Of a stretch of 64,000 nucleotides of DNA, positions 8,920 to 18,244 are shown piece by piece. Every line of letters begins with the position of its first letter. Positions within the stretch are counted from its first letter, which is position 1. Location of the stretch: the NCBI GenBank assembly GCA_947090755.1, contig CAMUPF010000002.1:1-64000 (forward strand), written 5' to 3'. The notes under the pieces are model-generated. The model did no database searches. It saw only the letters and a list, made by a program, of their open reading frames with translations, and was not told the origin of the DNA. This DNA is from an uncultured Candidatus Melainabacteria bacterium. Its GTDB lineage: Bacteria > Cyanobacteriota > Vampirovibrionia > Gastranaerophilales > Gastranaerophilaceae. A program made the translations under genes and the position numbers.

Positions 8920-9783
8920 TTAACCTTTAATCTGGTTCATAACTTCATCAGCGAAGTTTTCTTGACGTTTTTCAAGACCTTCACCAAGAACGAATCTTGT
9001 GAAACCTTTGATTGTCATTTTGCCTTCAACCAACTGACCGACAGTTACGTCAGGGTTTTTAACAAACGGTTGTTCAAGAAGGCATCTTTCAGCCATAAGT
9101 TTGTTAACACGGCCTTCAACGATTTTTCCTCTGATTGCTTCAGGTTTCTTTTGCAAATCTTCTTTACCCATTTCGATTCTTGTTTCTTCATCGATAACAG
9201 CTTGAGGAATATCTGCTCTTGAAACAAATTGAGGAGCAGAAGAAGTGATGTGTAAGCAAACATCTTTCATCAATTCTTCGTCTTTTTTATCAGTTTCTAA
9301 AAGAACACCGATTTTACCGTTGTGAATGTAAGAAGCAGTTGAACCTTCAACTCTGACAAATCTTCTGAAAGTGATTTTTTCACCGATAGAAGCGATTTTT
9401 TCTTTAATAACGTCTGAAATAGCTTTACCGCATTTAGGGCAAACAGACGCCAAGAAAGAATCAACATCAGCAGGGTTAGATTCAGCAACAGCTTGAGCAA
9501 GGCAGTTAGCCAATTCTTTAAATTCTTCGTTTTTAGCAACGAAATCAGTTTCGCAGTTCAACTCAATCAATGCGCCGACTGAATCAGAGATATAAGAAGC
9601 GACTACACCTTCAGCCGCGATTCTGCCCATTTTCTTATCAGCAGAAGCGATACCTTTCTGGCGCAAAACTTCCATTGCTTTTTCCATATCACCATCGGTT
9701 TCAACAAGTGCTTTTTTAGCATCCATCATGCCTGCGCCTGTCAAATCGCGAAGTTCTTTTACCATTGTAGCTGTAATATTCAT
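8920..9783 (-). CDS. tsf: Elongation factor Ts
   Basis: 287 residues. It has the N-terminal UBA-like region (VKELRDLTGAGMMDAKKAL), then the signature ETDFVAKNEEF that contacts EF-Tu. EF-Ts exchanges GDP for GTP on EF-Tu in the cytosol. Between the core segments there is a CPKCGK stretch (around residue 120), a Cys pair not usual in EF-Ts. The gene lies 71 bases downstream of rpsB on the same strand, the conserved rpsB-tsf order, with a hairpin between them, and ends at a strong terminator. The SD TAGGAG precedes the ATG. Confidence 0.97.
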   Translation of the reverse strand: MNITATMVKELRDLTGAGMMDAKKALVETDGDMEKAMEVLRQKGIASADKKMGRIAAEGVVASYISDSVGALIELNCETDFVAKNEEFKELANCLAQAVAESNPADVDSFLASVCPKCGKAISDVIKEKIASIGEKITFRRFVRVEGSTASYIHNGKIGVLLETDKKDEELMKDVCLHITSSAPQFVSRADIPQAVIDEETRIEMGKEDLQKKPEAIRGKIVEGRVNKLMAERCLLEQPFVKNPDVTVGQLVEGKMTIKGFTRFVLGEGLEKRQENFADEVMNQIKG

Positions 9784-9812
9784 TGTAAATTCTCTCCTAT
9801 ATTAATTTTTTT

Positions 9813-9841
9813 AAAAGTTGGGCCTATAAAAAGCCCAACTT
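9813..9841 (-). terminator. Hairpin between rpsB and tsf, partial terminator
   Basis: On the minus strand AAGTTGGGC, a 9-base loop, GCCCAACTT, then TTAAAAAAATT. The broken T-run suggests attenuation or mRNA end stabilisation rather than full termination, lowering tsf relative to rpsB. Confidence 0.55.
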
Positions 9842-9854
9842 CAATAAATTTGGC

Positions 9855-10607
9855 TTATGCTTCAACACCGGCATCAGCAGCTTCGATTTTTTCAATCTTA
9901 GCAGTTGCTGTTGCGTTGTTTTCTTTCAATTGTTTACCTTCCAATACAGCGTCAGCCAATCTGGAAACGATTAATTTTACTGAACGGATTGCATCGTCAT
10001 TACCAGGGATAATGTAATCAATACCTTCAGGATTAGCGTTTGTATCAGCCAGGCAGATTACAGGGATGTTCAATTTGTTAGCTTCTTTAATAGCGATTTC
10101 TTCTTTAGCCTGATCAACGATAAAGATAATGTCAGGTAATCCTCTCATTTCTTTAATACCGCCAAGAGTTTTGCTCAATTTAGCAACTTGTCTGTTGATT
10201 TGAGCGATTTCTTTTTTAGGTAATTTTTCGATATGACCGGAAGCGATGAAATCTTCCAATTCTCTAAGTTTGTTAACGCGTGAACGGATAGTTTCAAAGT
10301 TAGTAAGCATACCGCCTAACCATCTTCTGTTAATATAATAAGCGCCAGCTCTGTTAGCTTCTTCAGCGACAACGTCAGCGGCTTGTTTTTTTGTACCGAC
10401 AAATAAAACATTTTTGCCTCTTGCTGCGTAATCTCTAACTACATTGTATGCCGCGTCGAGCAAATCAGTAGTTTTGCGCAAATCAATTACATAAATACCA
10501 TTTCTGGCACCGTAAATATACGGTTTCATTTTAGGGTTCCATCTTTGTGTTTGGTGACCGAAGTGTACACCAGCTTCTAAAAGTTCAATCATAGATGCTA
10601 CCGGCAT
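9855..10607 (-). CDS. rpsB: 30S ribosomal protein S2
   Basis: 250 residues, the usual bacterial length. It contains the S2 signatures [12 protein letters not shown] near the N-terminus and [22 protein letters not shown] in the second half, followed by the typical [11 protein letters not shown]2 is needed to bring S1 to the small subunit. The C-terminal tail (about 225-250) is Ala/Glu-rich. An AAAGGAG SD precedes the ATG. A leader of about 130 bases with small hairpins could be the site of S2 autoregulation, which is known in several phyla. Confidence 0.98.
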   Translation of the reverse strand: MPVASMIELLEAGVHFGHQTQRWNPKMKPYIYGARNGIYVIDLRKTTDLLDAAYNVVRDYAARGKNVLFVGTKKQAADVVAEEANRAGAYYINRRWLGGMLTNFETIRSRVNKLRELEDFIASGHIEKLPKKEIAQINRQVAKLSKTLGGIKEMRGLPDIIFIVDQAKEEIAIKEANKLNIPVICLADTNANPEGIDYIIPGNDDAIRSVKLIVSRLADAVLEGKQLKENNATATAKIEKIEAADAGVEA

Positions 10608-10740
10608 CGTTTTTCTCCTTTATGTTTTTGTATTGTACTACGGGAAACACCGTTCCATTTTTACTTTGTAAAAACTAGGGTTATGCCTATCGAACCAGTG
10701 TATCCGAATCCACAATACTACAAACATAAAATTTTTACAA
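10608..10740 (-). promoter_or_regulatory. rpsB leader with small hairpins
   Basis: Upstream of rpsB the minus strand contains GTTTTTAC-AAA-GTAAAAAT and other short pairings, with no open frame. It could be an S2-binding leader. I do not recognise a described rpsB leader motif, so the call rests on position. Confidence 0.3.
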
Positions 10741-10771
10741 ATAACATTAAGAAGCATTAAGCCGCCTAACT

Positions 10772-11780
10772 TTATCGTTTTACACAACGGACAAAAGCAT
10801 TACTGGTTTTCTGCCGGTCGTCAATCTGCCCTGTATACGCGCCGGCTACTTGCATAAACCATGCAGCATAAGCATTTACCGGAGAAGAAGACCAGTAGCC
10901 TCCGTAGTCGGATTCAGGGTTAATACTAAACAAATTCATATTAACAAACATTGAAACCAGCTCCTCAACATTTGCAAGTCGATATTCACCGTCAAAATTT
11001 GAACAAGCTTTTGACGCTGATGTCCACGGATAAGAACCCAATGTTCTGGTTGCCGGATATGGCGCCGCGACTTTTACATCACTAGGATACATCGCAGTAA
11101 TAACCCCGATATCCTTGCCGACGGTATTCGGACCTTTATTGCCGTTCAAATCGTACACAAAATTTGCACAAACTTTTGGCTGTGAATAATATCCGCCATC
11201 ACCGCCCAGCGGCATCTCGCTTAAACTACCGATACAATTTGGGTTATAAAATACCGCAATACTTTCTCCATTCTGTGTTTCAAATGCCGCGGCTTTTGTA
11301 TTAAGCAAAGACATCGAATCGGTTCCCGTTGAGCGCGCACCTACCATATACGGATTCAATTCTTCCATAGTTGTAGGAAACGAAATCACACTTGCGTTCA
11401 TAGTAGTTATTTGTGAAGCAATGCCGCAATCAGCCAAATGGTCATTGTCGCAAATGTTGTTTATTTTAAGGACTTTTGAAAGCCCTTCCGTGACAAAGGT
11501 TTCAGCCGCCGTATCCACCGCAGATGTTGAATCGTTGCCCTCGGTCAGTGTTCCATAACCATTCAACGCGGGCATTAGGGCTATTGCCTGTGAAAATCTT
11601 GCATAAAGCGCTTTTCGCTGTGTGTTCCACGTGCGTTCGTTAATATTACCCGTCAAAGACGGTAAAGTTATCGCCGCAACCACGCCGATTATTGTTAACG
11701 ACAATAATATTTCCGCCATAGTAAAGCCTGTTAAGAGAGGCCCCCCCCCCCCCTGTCCATGTTAATAGTCTATTTTTCAT
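10772..11780 (-). CDS. Type IV pilin-like protein, copy 1, phase-OFF
   Basis: The start ATG at 11780 (SD AAGAAAGGA) opens a leader of 9 codons, then a run of 13 G, then a frame reading PLLTGFTMAEILLSLTIIGVV. With 13 G the leader frame and the pilin frame do not match: translation runs into a TAA about 40 codons on. 12 or 15 G would restore one frame. The downstream part has the prepilin peptidase site G/FTMAE with the conserved Glu and the hydrophobic helix, followed by a pseudopilin-like region. The C-terminus (YWSSSPVNAYAAWF... VRCVKR) resembles the DUF1566/Lcl domain. It would be displayed at the cell surface or pseudopilus when ON. A close paralogue lies at 18245-19229. Confidence 0.85.
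11741..11753 (-). repeat. 13-G homopolymer (phase-variation tract), copy 1
   Basis: Thirteen C on the plus strand, in the leader of the pilin-like gene between its start codon and the GFTMAE site. A change of one base switches the reading frame. Confidence 0.9.
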
Positions 11781-11801
11781 ACGTACATCCTTTCTTTAAA
11801 C

Positions 11802-11830
11802 ATTATATAACATGTTTCTAATTTAGTCAA
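11802..11830 (-). promoter_or_regulatory. Promoter of pilin-like copy 1
   Basis: On the minus strand TTGACT (11830-11825), exactly 17 bases, TATAAT (11807-11802). Copy 2 has the same arrangement and shares the AGAAACATG spacer sequence. Confidence 0.8.
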
Positions 11831-11835
11831 GGCTT

Positions 11836-11965
11836 AAAAGCAGTTCTCCGCCGCCTGTTTGGCAAACGCGGATTGGCAAACGCGGTTTGCCAATCCGCGG
11901 CTGCGCTGTCTAAAACGCCACTCGAAATTCTCGCTCACGTTCCTTATCGCGAGAATTTCTCGGAC
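11836..11965 (+). repeat. Dispersed intergenic repeat, copy 1
   Basis: Shares long identical stretches with 53388-53541: CGCCGCCTGTTTGGCAAACG, CTGTCTAAAACGCCACTC and the block from ATTCTCGCTCACG to TTTCTCGGACA. Contains the palindrome GATTGGCAAA...TTTGCCAATC and the inverted pair ATTCTCGC/GCGAGAAT. No transposase is associated. It may be a MITE-like or REP-like element. Confidence 0.75.
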
Positions 11966-12069
11966 AAAAATGTAAACTTTTACAACAAAACTAGCAAAAA
12001 AATTTTTCTTTTGGTTTAGAATACTGCGTAGGGATTTTTAACCAGACTAATCAAAGGATTAAATATAAA

Positions 12070-12597
12070 ATGTCACTCAGAAATAACCTCGAATATGTAG
12101 GTAAAAATATTAAACCGTACTGGCCAACTGTCGCAGTTGCGTCTGCGGAACTTATTTTTCGTCCGTTATTCACGATGATGGATAAAAAAACTCCGGACGA
12201 AACTAAAAAATATACAGCGTTAAGAGAAGGGCTTACCGAACTTATTGCGGCGCCGACTTACCTTGCACTGCCGATTCTGGCTGCTAAAGCAAGCAATTTA
12301 ATAAAAGACCCTAACAAGGCTAAAATGGCAAAACACAACCTGCAAACTTTAGGAACATGGACTGCAGCGCTGGTTGTAATTCCGGGGCTCTGTTCAATGG
12401 CGGTTAAACCGTTTATGGATAAAATTTACGCTGACAAAAACAAAGGTGACGAAAAGCCTGCTGAAAACAAATTAGACGTGACATCGCAAACAATAGAAAT
12501 CGAACCCGTCAAAACGCCGGTTACGCAACAAAATCCTGCATATCCGATTAATAAAGTTAATCTGGCCGGATTTACAAATACAGGAATGAGGGTGTAA
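12070..12597 (+). CDS. Hypothetical membrane-associated protein
   Basis: 175 residues with two hydrophobic stretches (about 58-80 LIAAPTYLALPILAA and about 98-120 WTAALVVIPGLCSMAV) and a polar, Lys/Pro/Thr-rich tail. No family recognised. The next gene starts one base after the stop with its SD (GAGGG) inside the end of this frame, so the two are translationally coupled and probably act together. Confidence 0.75.
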   Translation: MSLRNNLEYVGKNIKPYWPTVAVASAELIFRPLFTMMDKKTPDETKKYTALREGLTELIAAPTYLALPILAAKASNLIKDPNKAKMAKHNLQTLGTWTAALVVIPGLCSMAVKPFMDKIYADKNKGDEKPAENKLDVTSQTIEIEPVKTPVTQQNPAYPINKVNLAGFTNTGMRV

Positions 12598-12598
12598 T

Positions 12599-13159
12599 AT
12601 GGCAGGAATTTCAAGTATCGTAGCAAACCAAACATTCTTTAACGCGACTCAGGGTACAGCCGCTCAAATGGGTATCAAAACCGGTTTAAACGCGGTTGCA
12701 CGTCCGGGGGCAATTTTACTCGACAACGACATCGACCAGCATACAAAAAAATTCTCTGCTTCAAAAGAGTTTTTATATCAAGCGATAAGCCTTGCAATGT
12801 ATATGCTGGTAATTATTCCGATTTTCAAAAACGGCGCTTATAAACTTGCGGCAAAAAAATTCAATGATGAAGCTGTATTCAAAGCTTTCAAAAGTCCTGA
12901 TAAGTTCAAATCATACCTTAAACTTGACGAAGCCGGAAAAGTTAAAAAGCTTAAAGAACTTTCAAAAAATGGTGACACTTTCAGCCGTAACAACATCACA
13001 GAAAAGAGCGAACATCTTGCAAACGGTGTAATCGAGACAAGTTCTCTTATCGGAACAGTTCTGGGCTTAGCCGTAATCGCACCGCTTACAGCTACAAAAG
13101 CTATTCACCCTATTTTAAAGGCTGTCGGTTTAGTTAAAGAAGACGAAAAGAAAGCCTAA
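12599..13159 (+). CDS. Hypothetical membrane protein, partner of the preceding gene
   Basis: 186 residues. Two probable membrane helices: about 63-80 (AISLAMYMLVIIPIF) and about 145-165 (SSLIGTVLGLAVIAPLTA). A charged Lys-rich segment lies between them (about 85-135). It resembles in style, but not clearly in sequence, the membrane part of the protein at 46592-48544. The start overlaps the coupled upstream gene's end region (TAATATGG). Its 3' end overlaps the convergent TPR/NHL gene by 4 bases. Function unknown. Confidence 0.75.
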   Translation: MAGISSIVANQTFFNATQGTAAQMGIKTGLNAVARPGAILLDNDIDQHTKKFSASKEFLYQAISLAMYMLVIIPIFKNGAYKLAAKKFNDEAVFKAFKSPDKFKSYLKLDEAGKVKKLKELSKNGDTFSRNNITEKSEHLANGVIETSSLIGTVLGLAVIAPLTATKAIHPILKAVGLVKEDEKKA

Positions 13160-14022
13160 ATTTTGTAACGCACAACGGTATTATTACCCTGTGATGAAAT
13201 AAATAGGTAGCCGCCGCTTACGTATAAATAGTACGGTTTTTCAATATTTTCGATTAAAGTTGTAAGTTCGTGTGAGGATGAAAGTTTCAGAACTGAATTG
13301 TTGTTATAGTTTGCGATATAAAGGTTTCCGCCATCATCCATTGCAAGCCCGATTGGCCCGTTGATTTTCGGGTTCTTAAGATAAACAAGTTTTTCGCCTG
13401 TCGGAGTTATTCTAAAAATCAAATTATCTGAAAAGTCTGCGACATACAGATATCCAACATTATCAACAACGATTCCGGTCGGGCTCGGAAGGTCTTCATA
13501 ATAAAAGTTTCCGGCAAAAGTTCCCTTTGGTTTTTGGGGTTCGGCGGAGGTTTCATCTTCAACCGGCTGCGAAGCTTTTATTGTTTGAATATCAGTGCCA
13601 AGCTGGCGGGCAAGTTCTTGCCCTTTATAATAAAACGGACTGCTGGACGGAAGTTTTGCAAGGAACTCTTTAGCCTGTTCGGGCAGGTTCATTTTATAAC
13701 TTACGACGGCCGCACGGTAGGCCGCAGAATAATCATCGGGTTTACGCGCCAACAACTCCTTAAACATTGAAACAGAGGCTTCATATTGTTTAAGGTAATC
13801 AAAAGTCATGCCTAAATTGTAATAAGCGTCTATATAATCGGGTTCTAGGTCAATCGCTTTTCTAAAGCAGTCAACCGCGTTGTCAAATTGGCCGGAGTTA
13901 TAGAAATCAATACCTTTATTATATTCAAGTTTTGCATCGGTTTCGACTCTGACGGGCTTATCGTCCGCAATCGCCGGAACTGCGCAAAACAAGAATATTA
14001 ATAAAAGGATTTTTTTTAGCAT
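13156..14022 (-). CDS. Secreted TPR and NHL-repeat protein
   Basis: 288 residues. A signal peptide (MLKKILLLIFLFCAVPAIA) directs export. Residues about 30-130 carry three TPR units, with DAYYNLGMTFDYLKQYEASV a clear one. Residues about 165-288 carry NHL-like beta-propeller blades (GIVVDNVGYLYVADFSDN, GLAMDDGGNLYIANYNNN). Only three or four blades are present, so it must form a partial propeller or assemble with a partner. Likely a periplasmic scaffold. The start overlaps the end of malQ by 7 bases, indicating co-transcription. Confidence 0.8.
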   Translation of the reverse strand: MLKKILLLIFLFCAVPAIADDKPVRVETDAKLEYNKGIDFYNSGQFDNAVDCFRKAIDLEPDYIDAYYNLGMTFDYLKQYEASVSMFKELLARKPDDYSAAYRAAVVSYKMNLPEQAKEFLAKLPSSSPFYYKGQELARQLGTDIQTIKASQPVEDETSAEPQKPKGTFAGNFYYEDLPSPTGIVVDNVGYLYVADFSDNLIFRITPTGEKLVYLKNPKINGPIGLAMDDGGNLYIANYNNNSVLKLSSSHELTTLIENIEKPYYLYVSGGYLFISSQGNNTVVRYKI

Positions 14023-15857
14023 ATTTCTTCTAACTCTTTAATAAGTTTTTCGTTCTTTTCTGCGAACTCGTGGCCTCTTGCGATTATTGCGCGTTTTAGA
14101 ATCTTTGCCAAATTAATTGGCTGAAGTTCTTTGTAATTGTCAGGAAGTCTTAAACTCCAGTTTTGATCACCGGAAGTTCCCGGACGGTTGTAAACATCAT
14201 AAACATTGAAATAATCGGTAAAGAAAATTTGAATGTTTTGAGCTTTTGACGCGAACATTTCAACGAGTTTGGTTTCTGTGAGGAAGTTTGCGTCCTGAGT
14301 CATTCTAACGATAATATCGTCTTTGTTTTCACATTCAGCGAACAAATCTTCGACAAGATTTTTCACGTGAAGATATCCTTCGTGAGTGTTTACAAGTGAG
14401 TCCGCCCACATTTTCACAGGTTGATTGTCGTGGGTTCCGACCATTGCCCAGCATTTCTCGTCGATATTGCAGCAACGGTACGGGTCATTTTCTTTATCAG
14501 GCTCTGTGAACTGTGTAAGTTTCATACCTTGAAGTTTATACTCTTTCATTACTGATGCAACAGGATTTGTCAAGGTTCCAAGGTCTTCGCACACGATTGA
14601 ATTTTTATCAAGTCCTTCTTCTTCCGCCGCAGCGATAACAATTTTCTCGATTAAGCGGCCGTATAACTTAATTTGCTGTTTAGATAAAGTTTTAACGCGT
14701 TTTTCTTTATCGGCCTCAAGTTCCATATCCAAATCCTCAAGTGACGGAATCGCGTATTTTGAAAGTTCAGGATGTTCAGGTGATGAATAGAGTCTTCCTG
14801 CGCCTTGTTCAATCATAGGTTTTTTGCCCGCTTTATAAACCCACGGGTCAATAAGTCCTACAATGTGGTCAATTCTAACACCACCAGGGTTTTCTTTGAA
14901 CATTTTGCGGAAAAGATTTTTCATCAAAATTCCGCCCTCATCCAGTGAACCGTCTGCTTTGTAAAGTTTTTCAGGGTTCATCACAGGGAAGCCCCAGCCT
15001 TGACCGTCTTTTGAGAAGTAATCCGGCGGGCAGCCTAAGCACCAGCCGTCAAGGAACAAGGATTGATACGCCCAAGTGTCACGGTCTGAGAATGCAACCT
15101 GTCTGTCGGCAATCATTTTAACCTTATTATCAAGTGCAAACTTCAATGTTTCTTCGTTCTGTTTTGCACATATAAATTGAATAAATTTATATTCGTCGAT
15201 TTCATCAGCGTATTTGTTTTCAATTTCATCAATACGTTTGCCGAAAGCCATTTTTTCTTCGTAAGATTTCGGATTCAAAAGATTTTTGTCGGTTTCGTTG
15301 GTCCAGCTTGGCCAGTAATCGTTTCCGTTTTCAATTGTAAGCGCTTCATAAAGAGCGTCTTTATCAAGCCAGTACGCGTTTTCTTTTTTGAATTTTTCAA
15401 ATTCTTTTTCCATTTTTTTAGAATGCTTAGACTTATAGTTGTTCCAGACTTCATTCAGCGCAATATTTTGTTGTCTGTAAATGTATGAATAAGCGGTTCT
15501 GTTTTTGTCTTTATTAGGATTATTCTCAACAATTTCGTTGTAAGTTGCTTCTGATAAAAGATTTTCCCACGCCTTTGTCGTCAAAGCTTTCAGGTCAATG
15601 AAGAGCGGGTTTGCCGAGAAAATTGTGCCTGTATAAGGTGATGAATCACAGCTTTTAGTTTTACCGGCAGGCCCGAGTTGAATAGCGTCAAAAAGTCCTG
15701 CTGAATATTCGATAAACTCGCGTCCTGCATTAGAATTTATAGTACCAAAACCTGTATTTTCACCCGCTGCGGCAGGAAAACTTCCGTTATGCATAATAAC
15801 AACAAAGTTCTTCTTGCCCAAAGCTTTCAGAGCTTTTCTGATTAATTTTTTATCCAT
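14016..15857 (-). CDS. malQ: 4-alpha-glucanotransferase (GH77)
   Basis: 613 residues, longer than the usual 500 or so of bacterial amylomaltase. It transfers maltodextrin units between alpha-1,4-glucans in storage polysaccharide turnover. The three catalytic carboxylates are visible: D330 in GGVRIDHI, E424 in CEDLG and D477 in GTHDN. The Lys/Glu-rich stretch around 115-225 is the extra length. SD AAGGGG precedes the ATG. It is the first gene of an operon with the TPR/NHL protein and is divergent from pyrH. Confidence 0.9.
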   Translation of the reverse strand: MDKKLIRKALKALGKKNFVVIMHNGSFPAAAGENTGFGTINSNAGREFIEYSAGLFDAIQLGPAGKTKSCDSSPYTGTIFSANPLFIDLKALTTKAWENLLSEATYNEIVENNPNKDKNRTAYSYIYRQQNIALNEVWNNYKSKHSKKMEKEFEKFKKENAYWLDKDALYEALTIENGNDYWPSWTNETDKNLLNPKSYEEKMAFGKRIDEIENKYADEIDEYKFIQFICAKQNEETLKFALDNKVKMIADRQVAFSDRDTWAYQSLFLDGWCLGCPPDYFSKDGQGWGFPVMNPEKLYKADGSLDEGGILMKNLFRKMFKENPGGVRIDHIVGLIDPWVYKAGKKPMIEQGAGRLYSSPEHPELSKYAIPSLEDLDMELEADKEKRVKTLSKQQIKLYGRLIEKIVIAAAEEEGLDKNSIVCEDLGTLTNPVASVMKEYKLQGMKLTQFTEPDKENDPYRCCNIDEKCWAMVGTHDNQPVKMWADSLVNTHEGYLHVKNLVEDLFAECENKDDIIVRMTQDANFLTETKLVEMFASKAQNIQIFFTDYFNVYDVYNRPGTSGDQNWSLRLPDNYKELQPINLAKILKRAIIARGHEFAEKNEKLIKELEEIC

Positions 15858-16018
15858 ACCAATAACCCCTTATACTCTCTCTTAACATGAAATATGAAAA
15901 CACATAAACATGTTCTTTGCAAGTTATCCTGTTATATAGTTACAAAATTTAAACCTTTTCTTTACAATATGAATGTTTTTGTATAACATAAAGGAAAGGG
16001 GTATTTAGGAGAGGCATA

Positions 16019-16735
16019 ATGGAACTAAAGTATAAAAGAATTTTATTAAAAATAAGCGGCGAAGCATTACTTGGCGAACAGCAGTTCGGCATTGATCAAA
16101 AACCTGTTCAAAAGATTGCGGAAGAAATCAAAAAAGCACGCGATTTAGGCGTTGAAATAGCCGTTGTTGTCGGCGGGGGAAACATTTTCCGCGGTATGAA
16201 AAACAGTGCAAAATTAGGGATGGATCAGGCGTCGGGCGATTATGTCGGAATGCTGGCGACTGTTATGAACGCCATAGCTCTGCAAAGCGCGCTTAACCAA
16301 TTAAAAGTTCCATGCCGTGTACAAACAGCCATTGCAATGAACCAGATTGCAGAACCTTACATCCGCCACCGCGCAATCCGCCACCTTGAAAAAGACCGTG
16401 TGGTAATATTCGCGGCAGGAACAGGCAATCCGTTCTTCACAACAGACACCGCCTCAGCACTTAGGGCGTCTGAAATTAACGCTCAGGCCATGCTCATGGC
16501 AAAAAATGGCGTCGACGGCGTTTACACAGACGACCCGCGCACAAACCCTGACGCTAAAAAGATTGAAGAAATGTCTTATGATGAAATCATCAAAAACGAA
16601 CTTAAAGTTATGGATACAGCAGCCTGTGCGCTTTGCAAACAAAACCATATCCCGATTGTTGTATTTGACTTCGACCTTGAAAACGGGTTAACAAAAATTC
16701 TTAACAACGAAAAAATCGGAACTTACGTACATTAA
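16019..16735 (+). CDS. pyrH: UMP kinase
   Basis: 238 residues of the amino-acid-kinase fold, converting UMP to UDP. Signatures: [11 protein letters not shown] at the N-terminus, [10 protein letters not shown], and [26 protein letters not shown] precedes the ATG. First gene of the conserved pyrH-frr-cdsA order, linking nucleotide, ribosome recycling and phospholipid genes. Confidence 0.97.
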   Translation: MELKYKRILLKISGEALLGEQQFGIDQKPVQKIAEEIKKARDLGVEIAVVVGGGNIFRGMKNSAKLGMDQASGDYVGMLATVMNAIALQSALNQLKVPCRVQTAIAMNQIAEPYIRHRAIRHLEKDRVVIFAAGTGNPFFTTDTASALRASEINAQAMLMAKNGVDGVYTDDPRTNPDAKKIEEMSYDEIIKNELKVMDTAACALCKQNHIPIVVFDFDLENGLTKILNNEKIGTYVH

Positions 16736-16778
16736 TATATATTACAACCGCTAACGCGGCGATAAGAAAGAGGTAAAT

Positions 16779-17345
16779 ATGTCAGAAGCATTAGATGAAT
16801 TATTTTTATTCGGTGAAGAAAAAATGGAAAAAGCTATTACACAGCTCCACCGCGAATTTGCAGCAGTTCGTTCAAACCGCGCTAATCCGTTAATCCTAGA
16901 CAGAGTTCTCGTTGACTACTACGGCGTGCCTACACAACTTCGCCAAATGTCACAGGTAACTGTTCAAGACGGTACAACTCTCGTAATTTCACCTTATGAC
17001 AAATCTATCCTTAAAGACATTGAAAAAGCGATTATCAAATCTGAAATCGGTATTACTCCAAACAGTGACGGCGTTTGCATTAGATTAAACTTCCCGCCTA
17101 TGACAGAAGAAAGACGCCGCGAAACAGTTAAAGAAGTTAAAAAAATCGGCGAAGATACTAAAGTTGCAATCCGTAACGCAAGACGTGATATGACCGATGA
17201 TTTGAAAAAAATCGAAAAAGAAGAAAACCTTCCTGAAGATTTGGTTAAAGACACTCAAGACAAAATCCAAAAATTAACAGACAAATATACCGGTATTATT
17301 GACACCGAAGTTGCGGCAAAAGAAAAAGAGGTTTTAACCGTATAA
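16779..17345 (+). CDS. frr: Ribosome recycling factor
   Basis: 188 residues, close to the standard 185. Shows the RRF signatures FAAVRSNRANPLILDRVLVDYYG and the C-terminal helix RRETVKEVKKIGEDTKVAIRNARRD. Acts with EF-G to split post-termination ribosomes. SD AAGAGG. Its stop overlaps the cdsA start as TAATG, so the two are translationally coupled. Confidence 0.97.
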   Translation: MSEALDELFLFGEEKMEKAITQLHREFAAVRSNRANPLILDRVLVDYYGVPTQLRQMSQVTVQDGTTLVISPYDKSILKDIEKAIIKSEIGITPNSDGVCIRLNFPPMTEERRRETVKEVKKIGEDTKVAIRNARRDMTDDLKKIEKEENLPEDLVKDTQDKIQKLTDKYTGIIDTEVAAKEKEVLTV

Positions 17346-18211
17346 TGGATTTAGGATTAAATAAAAACGCGACTAGAATGCTTACAGGCTTTATTTTAGG
17401 TCTTATAGTATTATACTCAATCATCTGGGGCGGAATCTGGCTGGCCTTGTTAATCCTTGGATTTATGTGCCTTGCCTCACGCGAGTACGTAAAAATCCTT
17501 GAGCACAAAGGTTTCTACCCGAGTTTAAAAATCATCATCGCTTCAGAAATTTTCTTTGCGGTGATTGCATATTTTAAACAGTTTGATTTAGTATCAATTG
17601 CGCTTACGGCATGCTCAATGGCGGCTTTCTTGTGGATATTATTCCGCGGACGCCAGCCATATATCGCGAATGTCGCAACGACAATTTTAGGGTTCGTATA
17701 TTGCGGCTGGTTTCCGTTGCACCTGATTTTTCTCAGGGATTTGCACTCAAACACATACGACAGCGGTTTAGGGTTTGTAATTCTGATGTTTACATCAATC
17801 TTGCTTACTGACACAGGCTGTTATTATGTGGGAACAAAATTCGGCAAACATAAACTTGCACCTATAGTCAGCCCGAATAAAACCATCGAAGGCTCAATCG
17901 GCGGAATTATATGTGCGATGATAGGCGCAACAATTGTAGGTCTGACAATCGGCGTTGAATGGTACTTAGCTGCGTTTGCCGGCTTAATCTGTACGATTTG
18001 CGCTCAAATCGGTGACCTGTGCGAATCACTAATCAAACGCGACGCCGGAGTAAAGGATTCCGGCAACAGCCTTCCGGGCCACGGCGGTTTTTTAGATAGA
18101 GCGGACAGCTTTATTTTCACAATTCCGGCGATGTTCTACTTTACAAAATGGGTAATAATGAACGACAGCGCAATGCCCGCCATTATAGAATTTTTCAAAA
18201 ATCTGTTTTAA
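17345..18211 (+). CDS. cdsA: Phosphatidate cytidylyltransferase
   Basis: 288-residue polytopic membrane protein making CDP-diacylglycerol from phosphatidate and CTP. About seven to eight hydrophobic segments are visible. The C-terminal family signature appears as SLIKRDAGVKDSGNSLPGHGGFLDRADS, with the conserved K-D-S-G and G-H-G-G-x-x-D-R-x-D residues. Ends at a strong bidirectional terminator shared with the convergent pilin-like gene. Confidence 0.95.
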   Translation: MDLGLNKNATRMLTGFILGLIVLYSIIWGGIWLALLILGFMCLASREYVKILEHKGFYPSLKIIIASEIFFAVIAYFKQFDLVSIALTACSMAAFLWILFRGRQPYIANVATTILGFVYCGWFPLHLIFLRDLHSNTYDSGLGFVILMFTSILLTDTGCYYVGTKFGKHKLAPIVSPNKTIEGSIGGIICAMIGATIVGLTIGVEWYLAAFAGLICTICAQIGDLCESLIKRDAGVKDSGNSLPGHGGFLDRADSFIFTIPAMFYFTKWVIMNDSAMPAIIEFFKNLF

Positions 18212-18242
18212 AAAAAGGCCGCCTTTGGGGGCGGCTTTTTTT
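18211..18242. terminator. Bidirectional terminator between cdsA and pilin-like copy 2
   Basis: AAAGGCCGCC and GGGCGGCTTT arms with an A-run before and a T-run after, so it works on both strands. It directly follows the cdsA stop and lies 3 bases from the end of the minus-strand gene. Confidence 0.85.
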
Positions 18243-18244
18243 AT

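Noticed and set aside
10680-10715. tRNA-like GGTTCGA sequence upstream of rpsB
   Set aside because: No acceptor stem, anticodon arm or D arm can be built around it.
11741-11753. The 13-G tracts as assembly or sequencing errors
   Set aside because: Possible, but two independent loci show the same length and both retain intact promoter, SD and downstream frame; kept as phase variation with read-level checking advised.
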